From Verrucomicrobiota bacterium (GTDB taxonomy: Bacteria; Verrucomicrobiota; Verrucomicrobiia; Verrucomicrobiales; DEV007), in NCBI GenBank assembly GCA_013152075.1, contig JAADHD010000383.1, positions 1 through 9,762 of the forward strand: a stretch of 9,762 nt of DNA, in the 5' to 3' direction. The stretch's first letter is position 1. Each line of letters begins with the position of its first letter. Below, in pieces: positions 1 to 6,990 of the stretch. Under the pieces are notes generated by a model, which had not been told where the DNA came from, ran no database searches, and saw nothing but the letters and a program-made list of their open reading frames with translations. A program made the translations under genes and the position numbers.

Positions 1-293
1 GGCTGCAGAAAAATAGCAGCCAAGGTGATTTTAAGATACCCCCCCAGGTTTTGCTCCACTGTGGCCAGATCAATTTCACCCGTCAAAGCAGATCCTCCAA
101 TCAGCTTGGAAATCATGTAGGGCCAGACCAAGGCCAGCCCCGCTGTAAAAAACATACAGAAGATCGCCGGCCAAAACCATTTCTGGTAAGGCTTCAAGTA
201 AGCGAAGATCCAATAAATTTCTTTCAGACTCAAGCGGCGGGATTTTTTCTTCCCATCCTTGGAATTCGGTGTGTTTTCAGCAGCAGTTGCCAT
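1..293 (-). CDS. Type I ABC exporter, N-terminal part (runs off left edge)
   Basis: The minus strand is open from an ATG at 293 to the window edge, giving 97 codons with no stop. The product starts MATAAENTPNSKDGKKKSRR, a hydrophilic Lys-rich cytoplasmic leader. It is followed by SLKEIYWIFAYLKPYQKWFW and a strongly hydrophobic segment (about residues 38-68, ending LVWPYMISKLI). The order LKPY, first membrane helix, PYMISKLI is the usual opening of the six-helix membrane domain of MsbA-like exporters, in which a nucleotide-binding domain follows on the same chain. That domain lies outside the window, so substrate and full length are unknown. Such proteins export lipids, peptides or drugs across the inner membrane. 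The gene lies 116 nt downstream of the 380-residue secreted protein in the same direction, so it may be co-transcribed. No close Shine-Dalgarno is obvious; the nearest purine-rich stretch, AGGGG, lies about 15 nt before the ATG. Family assignment is fairly secure; function is not. Confidence 0.75.
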   Translation of the reverse strand, partial: MATAAENTPNSKDGKKKSRRLSLKEIYWIFAYLKPYQKWFWPAIFCMFFTAGLALVWPYMISKLIGGSALTGEIDLATVEQNLGGYLKITLAAIFLQ

Positions 294-409
294 CGCAAAA
301 AACTCAAACCCCTACACGCCAGCCGATGCAAAATCCAGTGATCATTCGCCAAAAAACCTAAACCTGAGCAAAAGCTCCTCCTGTCCGCTTTTCCGCGAAC
401 AAGCAAACT

Positions 410-1552
410 TCACTTAGCTTTCTTTTCCTCAACCTTTTTTTCCGGCTTTGCTTCAGCCTTTTTCTTGTCCTCAGCCGCTTCAGGCTTCTTCCCGTCCGGA
501 GCTTTTTTAGTGTCCGGAGCTTTTTTATCACCCGCTTCCGGAGCTTTTGCGTCACCTTCACCCTCCTTCTTCTCCTCGGGCTTGGGCACCACCGGCCCAA
601 CAGGAATGTCAGGCAATACCGCATACTGAGTGTACTCCGCCGGGATCTCCCCCGCTCCGACACCGTTTTTATAATAATAGGCCAGTCCCTCCAATTGCCA
701 CTGCTTGCTTTGCAGCTCTTTGACCTTGGGGTCAGCAGCTTCAATCGCCATGGCCGACAACATCGCTTCGTTGGCCAAGGTGGGCTGATTGCCATAAGTA
801 ATAGTGAATGCACGATAATAATCCTCCAGAGCAAGCTCCACTTTTTTCTCCTGCTCATACATTTTCCCTCGAATATAAGAGAGTTGAATCATCGTTGATC
901 GGGACATTTTCTTAAACACAGGAGCAGGTAACATTTTGGCATCTCCCACTTGAGGCACTTCATAAAACTTCAAACCAGCCTTCACTACGTCCCATTTACT
1001 TCCCGAAAAGGCCGCCCACATTTTCATCAGCTGAACCTGGTCTCCGAGCAACTTATCTTGTGTCTTCGCGATGCTCTTACCTGATTTAGTCTCAAGTAAA
1101 GCACCAAGCTCATCGTATTTGCCGAGGCGGCGCAAAGATTCCATCTGAAAAAACCGCGCCTCGCTGGCAAAATTCCGATCTAGGGCAGCAACTCCCGAAT
1201 AATCCGTGGCAACCTTCCCGAAAATCTGCGCCGCAGGTTCGTAGGCACCCAATTTGAAAGCATTTCGCCCACGCCCCATGAGATTAGCTTCTTCCTGAAA
1301 AGTGATCGTCTTGATCGTCGACCGATTGATTGGCGAACCCTTTTGCTGCGGAGTGTAGGCAAACAAGATCTGCTTACCGTTCGAATCCTGGATAAAACCT
1401 GTCTGTCGACTTCCATCTGTCATCAACATGGTCACCTTGGCAGCCGCCGCGTCAGCCGAGCTCCCCGCAAACATCCATACCGCCAATACAGACATCAATT
1501 TTGTAGCTCCTCCAAGCCAACCCTTTGTGTTGTGAGTTTTCATCAGATTCAT
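410..1552 (-). CDS. Secreted TPR-like protein with Lys/Glu/Pro-rich tail
   Basis: A 380-residue protein of unknown function. Residues about 1-35 form a signal peptide: Lys residues, a hydrophobic stretch around LMSVLAVWMFAG, then a likely cleavage site after ADA. Residues about 39-85 (VTMLMTDGSRQTGFIQ through STIKTITF) alternate polar and hydrophobic residues and look like a small beta domain of the 'DG..G.I' kind; this is a visual judgement. Residues about 90-290 are helical with TPR-like pairs, for example NAFKLGAYEPAAQIFGKV and EQEKKVELALEDYYRAF. The last ~60 residues are low-complexity Lys/Glu/Ala/Pro, with KKAPD repeated. The protein is probably periplasmic. It follows the 1027-residue TPR gene after 47 nt and likely shares its transcript. 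No Shine-Dalgarno is evident. A Met at codon 4 is an alternative start that keeps the signal peptide. The charged tail could contact peptidoglycan or membrane, but that is conjecture. Confidence 0.85.
   Translation of the reverse strand: MNLMKTHNTKGWLGGATKLMSVLAVWMFAGSSADAAAAKVTMLMTDGSRQTGFIQDSNGKQILFAYTPQQKGSPINRSTIKTITFQEEANLMGRGRNAFKLGAYEPAAQIFGKVATDYSGVAALDRNFASEARFFQMESLRRLGKYDELGALLETKSGKSIAKTQDKLLGDQVQLMKMWAAFSGSKWDVVKAGLKFYEVPQVGDAKMLPAPVFKKMSRSTMIQLSYIRGKMYEQEKKVELALEDYYRAFTITYGNQPTLANEAMLSAMAIEAADPKVKELQSKQWQLEGLAYYYKNGVGAGEIPAEYTQYAVLPDIPVGPVVPKPEEKKEGEGDAKAPEAGDKKAPDTKKAPDGKKPEAAEDKKKAEAKPEKKVEEKKAK
494..548 (-). repeat. Short in-frame direct repeats encoding KKAPD
   Basis: The 16-bp sequence GTCCGGAGCTTTTTTA (plus-strand reading) occurs at 494-509 and again at 512-527, an exact 18-bp period. 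A 12-bp core, TCCGGAGCTTTT, recurs at 537-548, 24 bp further on. All spacings are multiples of three, so the repeat adds or removes whole codons in the tail of the 380-residue protein (KKAPDTKKAPDGKK and a related EAGDKKAPD unit). The near-identity at DNA level suggests recent duplication by slippage rather than selection for composition alone. Confidence 0.8.
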
Positions 1553-1599
1553 AATCGAATTTGTTTATGTTTTCTAAAACCAATACTACGTCAGACCAG

Positions 1600-4500
1600 T
1601 TATTTCTTTTTGTCCGCTTCAGACTTCTTCTCGCTTTCCTCGGTGATTCCCAATTTTGCATCAAGCTCCTTGAGCTGCTCCGGTGTGAAGCCAAGTTCAT
1701 TTCTGATCGCCGGCAAACGACGACGCGCTCGTCCCAAGGCTCCCGCGGGTGCATCCTCTTCCTTGGCGTTCTTAAACATATACAAAATCTTCCTGAGATA
1801 ACTGTAGGCTTTGATCTTCTTTTCAGGATCATCAATTTTGTAGGCCAGCTCAAAACCTCTCTCCAAGGCCTGACTCGACCAATCGATATACGAACCGTAA
1901 ACAGCAATCACTGCGTTATAGACCTTGATCGCGTCATCCGTTTTACCGAGGTTTTCGAGGCACAATCCATAATAAAAATTGGACTCCGCTCTGGCTAGCC
2001 GGTCCAACCACTTTTTATTCTTGTTGATTTTACCAAAATATTCCCGGCCGTTTTCCCACTGCTTTTGCTTCACCGCCAGGCGTCCCAGATTCATATAGGA
2101 GTCCGGAATCAATTCCCTTTCCTGATACTGGTTGATTACCCGCAAGAAACGCTCGCGCGCTCTGTTGAGACTGTCCGTATCGCTCCTCCTCATTTCAATC
2201 CTGCCCAATTCAAAGTCTGCAGGAGCCTTGAAGGCATCATCCTCACGAACAAGCAGCTCTTCAAAATAAGGCACTGCCAGGAACGGGTTAGCTGTCTTGG
2301 ACAAGTAAATACCGATCTGCTGCAAAGCAAATTCAGACAAATTCTTGATCTCGTAGTTCTCCATCTCTTTGAAAACCTTGTCAATTTGAGCGAGGATCTC
2401 TTTATACTCAGGAGAGTCCTTTTTGACCCCGTTACGCATTCCCTGAAGAACGATCACTTTCTGGATTTTTAGCCAGGTTAACAAAGCTTGGTTCTTGGTG
2501 TCGACGCCCGGAAAGGAATCAAATATGTCGGCTGTTTTCTCCGGGCCTCTCGTCCTTACCGAGGCTTCTGAATACGATCCAATCGCCTGACGCAAAAGAT
2601 CGATATCCTGATCCTGAGGCTCCTGATTGCCCATGAAGTTGATCATTTTTTCCAACTGGGTCAGCCCGTCCTCTGCACGACCCGCTTTCTCCAAAGCCTC
2701 CATCGTGAAAACCGAAATTTGCGGCTCCCATGGCAAGGCCCCTTCGTAATCGGGAAAAAACGCATCGTAGAATTTCACCGCCTCTTCCCATTTCTCCAAA
2801 CGTATGCTCAAATCAGCCGAGCGAGCGAGGGCTTCTGATACCGTGCCTTTGTTATTACGTTTTTTCCCTTCCTCAATACCTCCGATAAAATAATCCAGAG
2901 CCTGTTGAGTAAGCTCACTCTTCCTGTCAGCATCTTCAGTTTCAAGAGCGGCCATGGAATCATAAGCGTCTCCTGCAATATTTAATGCACGGTCAAGAAC
3001 CACCGACTCCGGACGCTCCTCTTTAATGCGATCAACCGCAGCAATACATTTTTCATATTCTTCCAGATTAAAATGACAGGCAGAACGATCAAAAAGAGCC
3101 AGATCGAGAAACTTGGATTTAGGAAACTCTAATAAATAAACATCGAATAAACCAGCCGCTTTGGGGAACTTACCCAAAATGACATAGTTGCTTGCCTGCC
3201 AATACAAAGCCGCTTCGCGATTGCCGCTGTCCGGGTATTTTTCAGCATACATATCGAGTGGCTCCTGAGCCTCCGGATGGTTGCCCATGAAATACAGGGC
3301 CGCTCCGTAAAGATGATCCGCAAGCTCTCTCGCCGGATCACCTGCTTCATATTTTTTGCGCACCTTGTCGCATACCTCAAGCACCGTTGCATATTCACGA
3401 GCAGTGAACAAAGACTGCAACATAAAAGTAGCCACATTGTTCTCCAAGCGGTGATCCGGAAACTCCTTCATGAATTTGTCACCGTAATACTGAGCGCTGC
3501 TGTAGTCCCCTAACAAGGTAGAAAAACGCGCCGCTTCGTGAAGAATTTCAGGCCGTGCTTTACTCTTGAGATAGTTCTCAGCCAGATAGGTGTAAACCGC
3601 ACGACAGGCCGTCCGATTACCCAGCTTATCCCAACTGGCGGCAACCAACCTCATTAGTTCCAAATCAGACTGATCCGGCTTTTTGAGTTCATCCTCATAT
3701 CTCTTGATGATCGCAGCATAGGCAGCCACCGCAGAAGATCCCGAGGGTAAAGCAATGACACGCAGCTTGGCATCGGATAGAATATCATCCGTGGTCGGGA
3801 TCATGGAGTAATAGCGCAAAGCCAATACATGCAAACCCGCTTGTGCAGATTCAAAACCCAATTTTTTCAAGCGCTGGCCAAAACCAAAACGAGCCTGATC
3901 AACCGGACTCACTAACAATAGCTTCGAATATTTATTCAGAAAGTCATTAGCCTTCTGATTGATGACGTCCTTGCCCAGCTTGCTGGACTGATCGATCCAG
4001 CCCAGACTCAACTCCAGCAATCCCTGCATCAGAAACTGGGGGGCAACTTTCCAAGCCTTCTGATTTTCAAACAGTTTTCGGATCTCCGCTTCCCCCTGGT
4101 CGACCATTCCGACTGAAATCAGAGCGCCGCCTTTTCTCAGCGAATAAACATTGCGCACAGAGGCCAACTCTTTTGGATCCGGCTTGGACTCAATATAACG
4201 CTGATACAATTTTAAAGCATCGGCGGGATTTTTCAGTTGTTGCTCACAGTATCCCCACTGAAAAATCGCCAACTTGTCCCGTTTGTTGACCGAAGGTATT
4301 TTGGATGTCCCTTTTTCTCCCGCTTTTGGATTGGGGTAATCCTCAACACACGTTTTAAAAGCATCGCGTGCAGCCTCCCACTGAAACACTTGCAGTAAAG
4401 CTGTGCCGTAATCGAAATAAATGCCGCCGAAGCCCGGGCCATAATCTTCCATTCCCACTGGCCCATAAATCTTGATTGCCTGCTCAAATATCGGTATCGC

Positions 4501-4683
4501 TCCTTTAAAATCACCTGCCTGGGCTTTCTCCGATGCAGAAAGGTAAAGCCCCTCCAGCGAATCGTCTTCCTGGGCCAAAGCCCGCGTTCCCATACCCAAC
4601 ATGACAATCGCCATGACCATCACAAATCTCTCAGTTAAAAACCGAGATACCGGTCGTTTCATCATCTTCGTTCTTCTCATCAT
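1600..4683 (-). CDS. Very large exported tetratricopeptide-repeat protein
   Basis: A 1027-residue protein built almost entirely of TPR-type helix pairs. Residues 1-37 are a signal peptide: basic start (RRTKMMKR), hydrophobic core FVMVMAIVMLGMG, and likely cleavage after RALA. Clear repeat units lie near residues 40-70 (KAQAGDFKGAIPIFEQAIK), 87-120 (FDYGTALLQVFQWEAARDAF), 138-172, 455-490 (LYGAALYFMGNHPEAQEP), 490-525, 525-560 and 898-935 (YYGLCLENLGKTDDAIKVYN). Many end in a 'YPDS' or 'FPKS' turn, as in YfiO/BamD- and YbgF/CpoB-like periplasmic TPR proteins. The C-terminus is Lys/Glu-rich. No enzymatic domain is recognisable, so the likely role is a protein-binding scaffold in the periplasm. 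The gene lies downstream of the exbB-exbD-exbD cluster but is separated from it by 323 nt, and so may have its own promoter. The start is supported by GGAA about 6 nt upstream; the ATGATG doublet and a second Met pair at codons 7-8 leave the exact start slightly open. Confidence 0.9.
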   Translation of the reverse strand: MMRRTKMMKRPVSRFLTERFVMVMAIVMLGMGTRALAQEDDSLEGLYLSASEKAQAGDFKGAIPIFEQAIKIYGPVGMEDYGPGFGGIYFDYGTALLQVFQWEAARDAFKTCVEDYPNPKAGEKGTSKIPSVNKRDKLAIFQWGYCEQQLKNPADALKLYQRYIESKPDPKELASVRNVYSLRKGGALISVGMVDQGEAEIRKLFENQKAWKVAPQFLMQGLLELSLGWIDQSSKLGKDVINQKANDFLNKYSKLLLVSPVDQARFGFGQRLKKLGFESAQAGLHVLALRYYSMIPTTDDILSDAKLRVIALPSGSSAVAAYAAIIKRYEDELKKPDQSDLELMRLVAASWDKLGNRTACRAVYTYLAENYLKSKARPEILHEAARFSTLLGDYSSAQYYGDKFMKEFPDHRLENNVATFMLQSLFTAREYATVLEVCDKVRKKYEAGDPARELADHLYGAALYFMGNHPEAQEPLDMYAEKYPDSGNREAALYWQASNYVILGKFPKAAGLFDVYLLEFPKSKFLDLALFDRSACHFNLEEYEKCIAAVDRIKEERPESVVLDRALNIAGDAYDSMAALETEDADRKSELTQQALDYFIGGIEEGKKRNNKGTVSEALARSADLSIRLEKWEEAVKFYDAFFPDYEGALPWEPQISVFTMEALEKAGRAEDGLTQLEKMINFMGNQEPQDQDIDLLRQAIGSYSEASVRTRGPEKTADIFDSFPGVDTKNQALLTWLKIQKVIVLQGMRNGVKKDSPEYKEILAQIDKVFKEMENYEIKNLSEFALQQIGIYLSKTANPFLAVPYFEELLVREDDAFKAPADFELGRIEMRRSDTDSLNRARERFLRVINQYQERELIPDSYMNLGRLAVKQKQWENGREYFGKINKNKKWLDRLARAESNFYYGLCLENLGKTDDAIKVYNAVIAVYGSYIDWSSQALERGFELAYKIDDPEKKIKAYSYLRKILYMFKNAKEEDAPAGALGRARRRLPAIRNELGFTPEQLKELDAKLGITEESEKKSEADKKK

Positions 4684-4703
4684 TGTATTCCGATAAATTT
4701 TTC

Positions 4704-4772
4704 GGGATGCTAAATCCCATTTAATAAAACGTCACCACTCGTGACCAGTCTCAAGTTACATTTGTTACAAAT
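4704..4772 (-). promoter_or_regulatory. Three short inverted repeats upstream of the TPR gene
   Basis: Three perfect 5-bp-arm dyads occur in a row: GGGAT-GCTAA-ATCCC at 4704-4718, GTCAC-CACTC-GTGAC at 4731-4745 and ATTTG-TTA-CAAAT at 4760-4772. Their centres are about 27 bp apart. The first begins 21 nt from the start codon and would form a small RNA hairpin next to the ribosome binding site. The other two could be operators or leader hairpins. The sequences differ from one another, so they are not copies of one protein site. Short dyads arise often by chance, so a regulatory role is only a possibility. Confidence 0.3.
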
Positions 4773-4787
4773 CTTTCTCGTTCTCAG

Positions 4788-4816
4788 TAAATATCATTCT
4801 GATCAATTTTTGCCAA
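4788..4816 (-). promoter_or_regulatory. Weak sigma70-like promoter candidate for the TPR gene
   Basis: Read on the minus strand, TTGGCA (4816-4811) matches the -35 consensus at five of six bases. After exactly 17 nt it is followed by TATTTA (4793-4788), a poor -10 element. A transcript from here would have a leader of about 100 nt including the dyads at 4704-4772. The -10 match is weak enough that this is only a candidate. Confidence 0.2.
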
Positions 4817-4877
4817 GACATTACGATCCGATACCGTGTTTTAGGGACAAGGGGGAAACACAAAAATCATAAGTGAG

Positions 4878-4897
4878 CGGGGGGCAATATATCCCCG
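4878..4897 (-). terminator. Possible weak terminator hairpin after the second exbD
   Basis: On the minus strand CGGGG and CCCCG can pair around a 10-nt loop (ATATATTGCC), about 110 nt downstream of the exbD stop. The first T-run (TTTTT, 4866-4862) follows only after about 11 nt rather than directly, so this is at best a poor intrinsic terminator. It may allow partial read-through into the TPR gene. Confidence 0.2.
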
Positions 4898-5006
4898 AAG
4901 GAATCAGTTGAATTCTGCTGAGTTAAAAACCTTAGCTCGCTACCATGAACCCTCATGCTGTAACGGCGAATCCTGGTTTTCATAAGACTCAACAAAGGAT
5001 CACTCG

Positions 5007-5462
5007 TCACTTTTTCTCCGAAAAGCCGGTAATTGTGACGTTGTGAATTTTCACCTTGGCCAAAGCGTTCAGCACATCGATGAACCGCTGTCCCACCGCC
5101 GTATCATCCGCCGCCACCACCACTACCGGCTGCGAACCGGTCAAATCAGCAGCCTCTTTATACTGCTTCAATTTATCATCCAATAGCGGAAGAGTCCTGT
5201 TTTCGATATCTTCATCCAGAGTCTTGTCGTCCACCACGATCGCCCCCGCCGCATTCACCGTGATCGTCATTTGATCAATTTCGACCTCCGAAGCAGACGA
5301 ACTGTCGGTGGTCGGCAAAGTCATCCCCAAATCAGCCTCTTTCGGATCAAGAGTCTGAGTCACCAGAAAGTAAATCAGCAACAGAAAGCTGACGTCAATC
5401 ATCGAAGACATGTCCAAACCTGGTTCTTCTTCTTCTGGTGCTTGTAACTTTGAATGTCCCAT
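5007..5462 (-). CDS. exbD: ExbD/TolR-family protein (second copy)
   Basis: A 151-residue inner-membrane protein of the usual ExbD/TolR length. A short acidic cytoplasmic N-terminus (EEEEPGLDMSS) precedes one membrane helix at about residues 24-40 (VSFLLLIYFLVTQTL). D23 in SSMIDVSF matches the conserved membrane Asp of ExbD, the residue that takes part in proton translocation. The rest is periplasmic and ends in the family's typical VVVVAADDTAVGQRFIDVL and a beta strand NVTITGF. It should assemble with the ExbB protein encoded upstream into a proton-driven complex that moves a periplasmic partner. Whether it is closer to ExbD or TolR cannot be told by eye. It follows the first exbD after 54 nt. 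Its Shine-Dalgarno (AAGGAGG) lies 18 nt from the ATG, with no in-frame alternative start between them. Confidence 0.9.
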   Translation of the reverse strand: MGHSKLQAPEEEEPGLDMSSMIDVSFLLLIYFLVTQTLDPKEADLGMTLPTTDSSSASEVEIDQMTITVNAAGAIVVDDKTLDEDIENRTLPLLDDKLKQYKEAADLTGSQPVVVVAADDTAVGQRFIDVLNALAKVKIHNVTITGFSEKK

Positions 5463-5480
5463 GGGATTTTTTTGATTTAG

Positions 5481-5487
5481 CCTCCTT
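5481..5487 (-). promoter_or_regulatory. Strong but distant ribosome binding site of second exbD
   Basis: Minus-strand AAGGAGG is a near-perfect Shine-Dalgarno but lies 18 nt from the ATG at 5462, about twice the usual distance. The spacer (CTAAATC, seven A, TCCC) contains a homopolymer and no ATG, GTG or TTG start codon in frame. The start at 5462 therefore stands, probably with reduced or structure-dependent translation. Confidence 0.55.
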
Positions 5488-5516
5488 CCGCGACTCGCGT
5501 GCAGGAATCTCGTAAA

Positions 5517-5972
5517 CTAATCTTTTTCGACAACGAAGGCACCGAATATGACATCCACGACCAGGGCATCTGCGGCAGCTTTCACTACTTCCTTAATGTA
5601 ACGTGTAGTCACACGTTTATCCGCCCGCAAATGTAGGCGGCTCTTCACTCTGGATTCGTCATTTTTTTGACGCTCGGCATCGACATATTCAGATACCGCA
5701 TCAGCCGTTAAAAAATCCATGCCTTTCTTGGGGCCATGAAACGAACCGTCTTTGTAAATATTCACAACAATACGACCCTCGGTATTTTTGGCGACCTGCG
5801 CCTCAGCCGCCGTGGGCGGTTTCACCTCCTTATCGATCTCAACGATAATCATATGAGAGCTCACCATGAAAAAAATCAGCAACAGGAACACCAGATCGAT
5901 CATCGGAGACATATCCATCTTCATCTCCTCGCCCTCTCCGCTCATTGCCCGTCTAAGTTTTGCTGATGCCAT
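5517..5972 (-). CDS. exbD: ExbD/TolR-family protein (first copy)
   Basis: A 151-residue ExbD/TolR-type protein. The N-terminus is short and cytoplasmic (basic KLRR, then EGEEMKMDMSP). The conserved Asp is D26 in PMIDLVFLLLIFFMV, at the start of the only membrane helix (about 26-44). The periplasmic part carries VVNIYKDGSF, a Lys/Arg-rich middle (SRVKSRLHLRADKRV) and a final VDVIFGAFV strand. It has the same length as the neighbouring second ExbD, but the sequences outside the membrane motif are clearly different, so the two are not recent duplicates. It is predicted to form, with ExbB and perhaps the other ExbD, a proton-motive-force-driven complex. The start is fixed by AAAGGAGG 8 nt upstream (5981-5988), the best-spaced Shine-Dalgarno in the cluster. 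It lies 96 nt downstream of exbB. Confidence 0.9.
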   Translation of the reverse strand: MASAKLRRAMSGEGEEMKMDMSPMIDLVFLLLIFFMVSSHMIIVEIDKEVKPPTAAEAQVAKNTEGRIVVNIYKDGSFHGPKKGMDFLTADAVSEYVDAERQKNDESRVKSRLHLRADKRVTTRYIKEVVKAAADALVVDVIFGAFVVEKD

Positions 5973-6068
5973 GTTTTCTCCCTCCTTTGATTCTGATTAT
6001 TCCTTCTCTAGATAATTCCCGTCATCCGCCCCATCAATTATACAAAAATTAACAGGGCCAGATCAAGC

Positions 6069-6893
6069 TTAACCTTCCGCAATACCTTCAGGCACCTTAG
6101 CCAGTTGCTGATCTCCGTGAACCGCTGCCATAGCCAGAGCCATTGCATCGTCCACCGTCTGATGCGAATCCGCTACCAGTTGGTTGAACTTGTTTTTGAA
6201 GAAAAAGAAGGCGAACAAACACGGCAGAGCCACCACCAGTCCGGTAGCCGTCGTCATCAGGGCCTCACCAATAGCTGAAGCCATCTCACCCGGATCCGAT
6301 CCTCCGCTCATTCCCAAAGTCGCAAAGGCCTTGATCATACCAGAAACCGTCCCAAGCAGTCCAACCATCGGCGCCGCCTGTGCAATCACTGAGAAATAGC
6401 CGATCCACGACATAAAAGCAGGATTTTCACGAACCGTGAAGTCCGCAACAGCATCATCTACCTTATCTTTACCCAGGCCTTCTGTGTCGGTCGCATCCAC
6501 ATTCGGCAATGACGTCGCCAGCATCCGTCCCAGATACGAGGAGCTGTCAGCAGAAGCTTCGATCGCACTGCGAACTCTCACATCAGCCATTTTGTCCAAA
6601 ACCGATGCTTTCAATTCAGGGGGAACAAACTTCTTAGCGGTCAACTGCATACCGTTATAAACCGTCAAAGTAATAAAGCCAACGGACAACAGACCCAGCG
6701 GATACATCGCCCATCCACCTGTAACGATATTGTCCCATAAGGTTTTGGCTTCCTGTACGGGCTCCGTACTACCACCACCCTCAGCGGCGGCCTCCTGTGC
6801 ATAAACTTCAGGCATGGCGATAACAGCCACGGCGAGAATTCCAAAAATCATCCACACGAAGTGGGAGCGGTTAAAAGTGTAGGTCTTTAGCAT
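6069..6893 (-). CDS. exbB: MotA/TolQ/ExbB proton channel family protein
   Basis: A 274-residue inner-membrane protein. Residues 1-32 resemble a cleavable signal peptide (NRSHFVWMIFGILAVAVIA, then PEVYA-QEA). Three membrane helices follow, at about 63-81 (MYPLGLLSVGFITLTVY), 163-187 and 212-232. The family core is clear: APMVGLLGTVSGMIKAF (174-190) and GEALMTTATGLVVALP (209-224), the paired helices that line the proton path in ExbB/TolQ/MotA. A cytoplasmic domain lies between helices 1 and 2. An N-terminal signal-like extension is absent from E. coli ExbB/TolQ but fits the longer forms seen in several non-proteobacterial phyla. It is the first gene of a cluster with two exbD genes, so it is the likely channel subunit of that motor. 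ExbB and TolQ cannot be separated without the outer-membrane partner, which is not in the window. No convincing Shine-Dalgarno is visible. Confidence 0.9.
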   Translation of the reverse strand: MLKTYTFNRSHFVWMIFGILAVAVIAMPEVYAQEAAAEGGGSTEPVQEAKTLWDNIVTGGWAMYPLGLLSVGFITLTVYNGMQLTAKKFVPPELKASVLDKMADVRVRSAIEASADSSSYLGRMLATSLPNVDATDTEGLGKDKVDDAVADFTVRENPAFMSWIGYFSVIAQAAPMVGLLGTVSGMIKAFATLGMSGGSDPGEMASAIGEALMTTATGLVVALPCLFAFFFFKNKFNQLVADSHQTVDDAMALAMAAVHGDQQLAKVPEGIAEG

Positions 6894-6962
6894 CTTCTAT
6901 TTGAGTTGTTCGTTTAACAATTAGTGCACGCGCTTTTCTAATATTATCAACGCTCTGTAAAG

Positions 6963-6989
6963 AAAAAAGCACTTAATTTACGCTTTTTT
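6963..6989. terminator. AT-rich hairpin between ABC ATPase and exbB, possible terminator
   Basis: AAAAAAGC (6963-6970) and GCTTTTTT (6982-6989) form an 8-bp stem around an 11-nt loop, directly next to the ATPase stop codon (6991-6993). The T-runs on each side make it symmetrical, so it could end transcription on the minus strand. Only two pairs are G-C, and the T-run is part of the stem, so efficiency would be modest. Confidence 0.3.
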
Positions 6990-6990
6990 T

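Larger units (their letters stand above)
4684..5006. other. 323-nt non-coding region before the large TPR gene
   Basis: No convincing gene is seen on either strand; only short frames such as a ~33-codon plus-strand frame from 4944 occur. The region is richer in A/T near the TPR start and contains three short dyads (4704-4772), a weak promoter-like pair (4788-4816) and a GC-rich hairpin (4878-4897). It is by far the longest gap in the minus-strand gene series. The simplest reading is that transcription of the ExbB/D cluster ends here, at least in part, and that of the TPR gene begins. Confidence 0.6.

Noticed and set aside
351..377. Hairpin GAGC-TTTT-GCTC followed by T6 on the minus strand after the 380-residue gene
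   Set aside because: Only a 4-bp stem, with 9 nt between stem and T-run; too weak to call a terminator.
358..858. 166-codon minus-strand open frame overlapping the 380-residue protein, very Lys/Arg-rich
   Set aside because: It is a shifted reading of the Lys/Glu-rich tail of the real gene; it has no domain, no signal and no ribosome binding site, and the overlapping frame has a clear signal peptide and TPR-like content.
1561..1998. 145-codon plus-strand open frame antisense to the end of the large TPR gene
   Set aside because: Its composition is that of an antisense frame of the TPR gene; the opposite strand is a continuous 1027-codon gene with recognisable repeats.
2065..2472. 135-codon plus-strand open frame inside the large TPR gene
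   Set aside because: Antisense shadow with no recognisable domain and no supporting initiation signal.
4793..4806. FNR-like half match TTGAT-CAGA-ATGAT on the minus strand upstream of the TPR gene
   Set aside because: The second half-site fits the TTGATnnnnATCAA consensus at only three of five positions, which is expected by chance in AT-rich leader DNA.
6906..6920. Inverted repeat TTGTT-CGTTT-AACAA just upstream of exbB
   Set aside because: Short AT-rich arms with no matching promoter elements; not distinguishable from chance.
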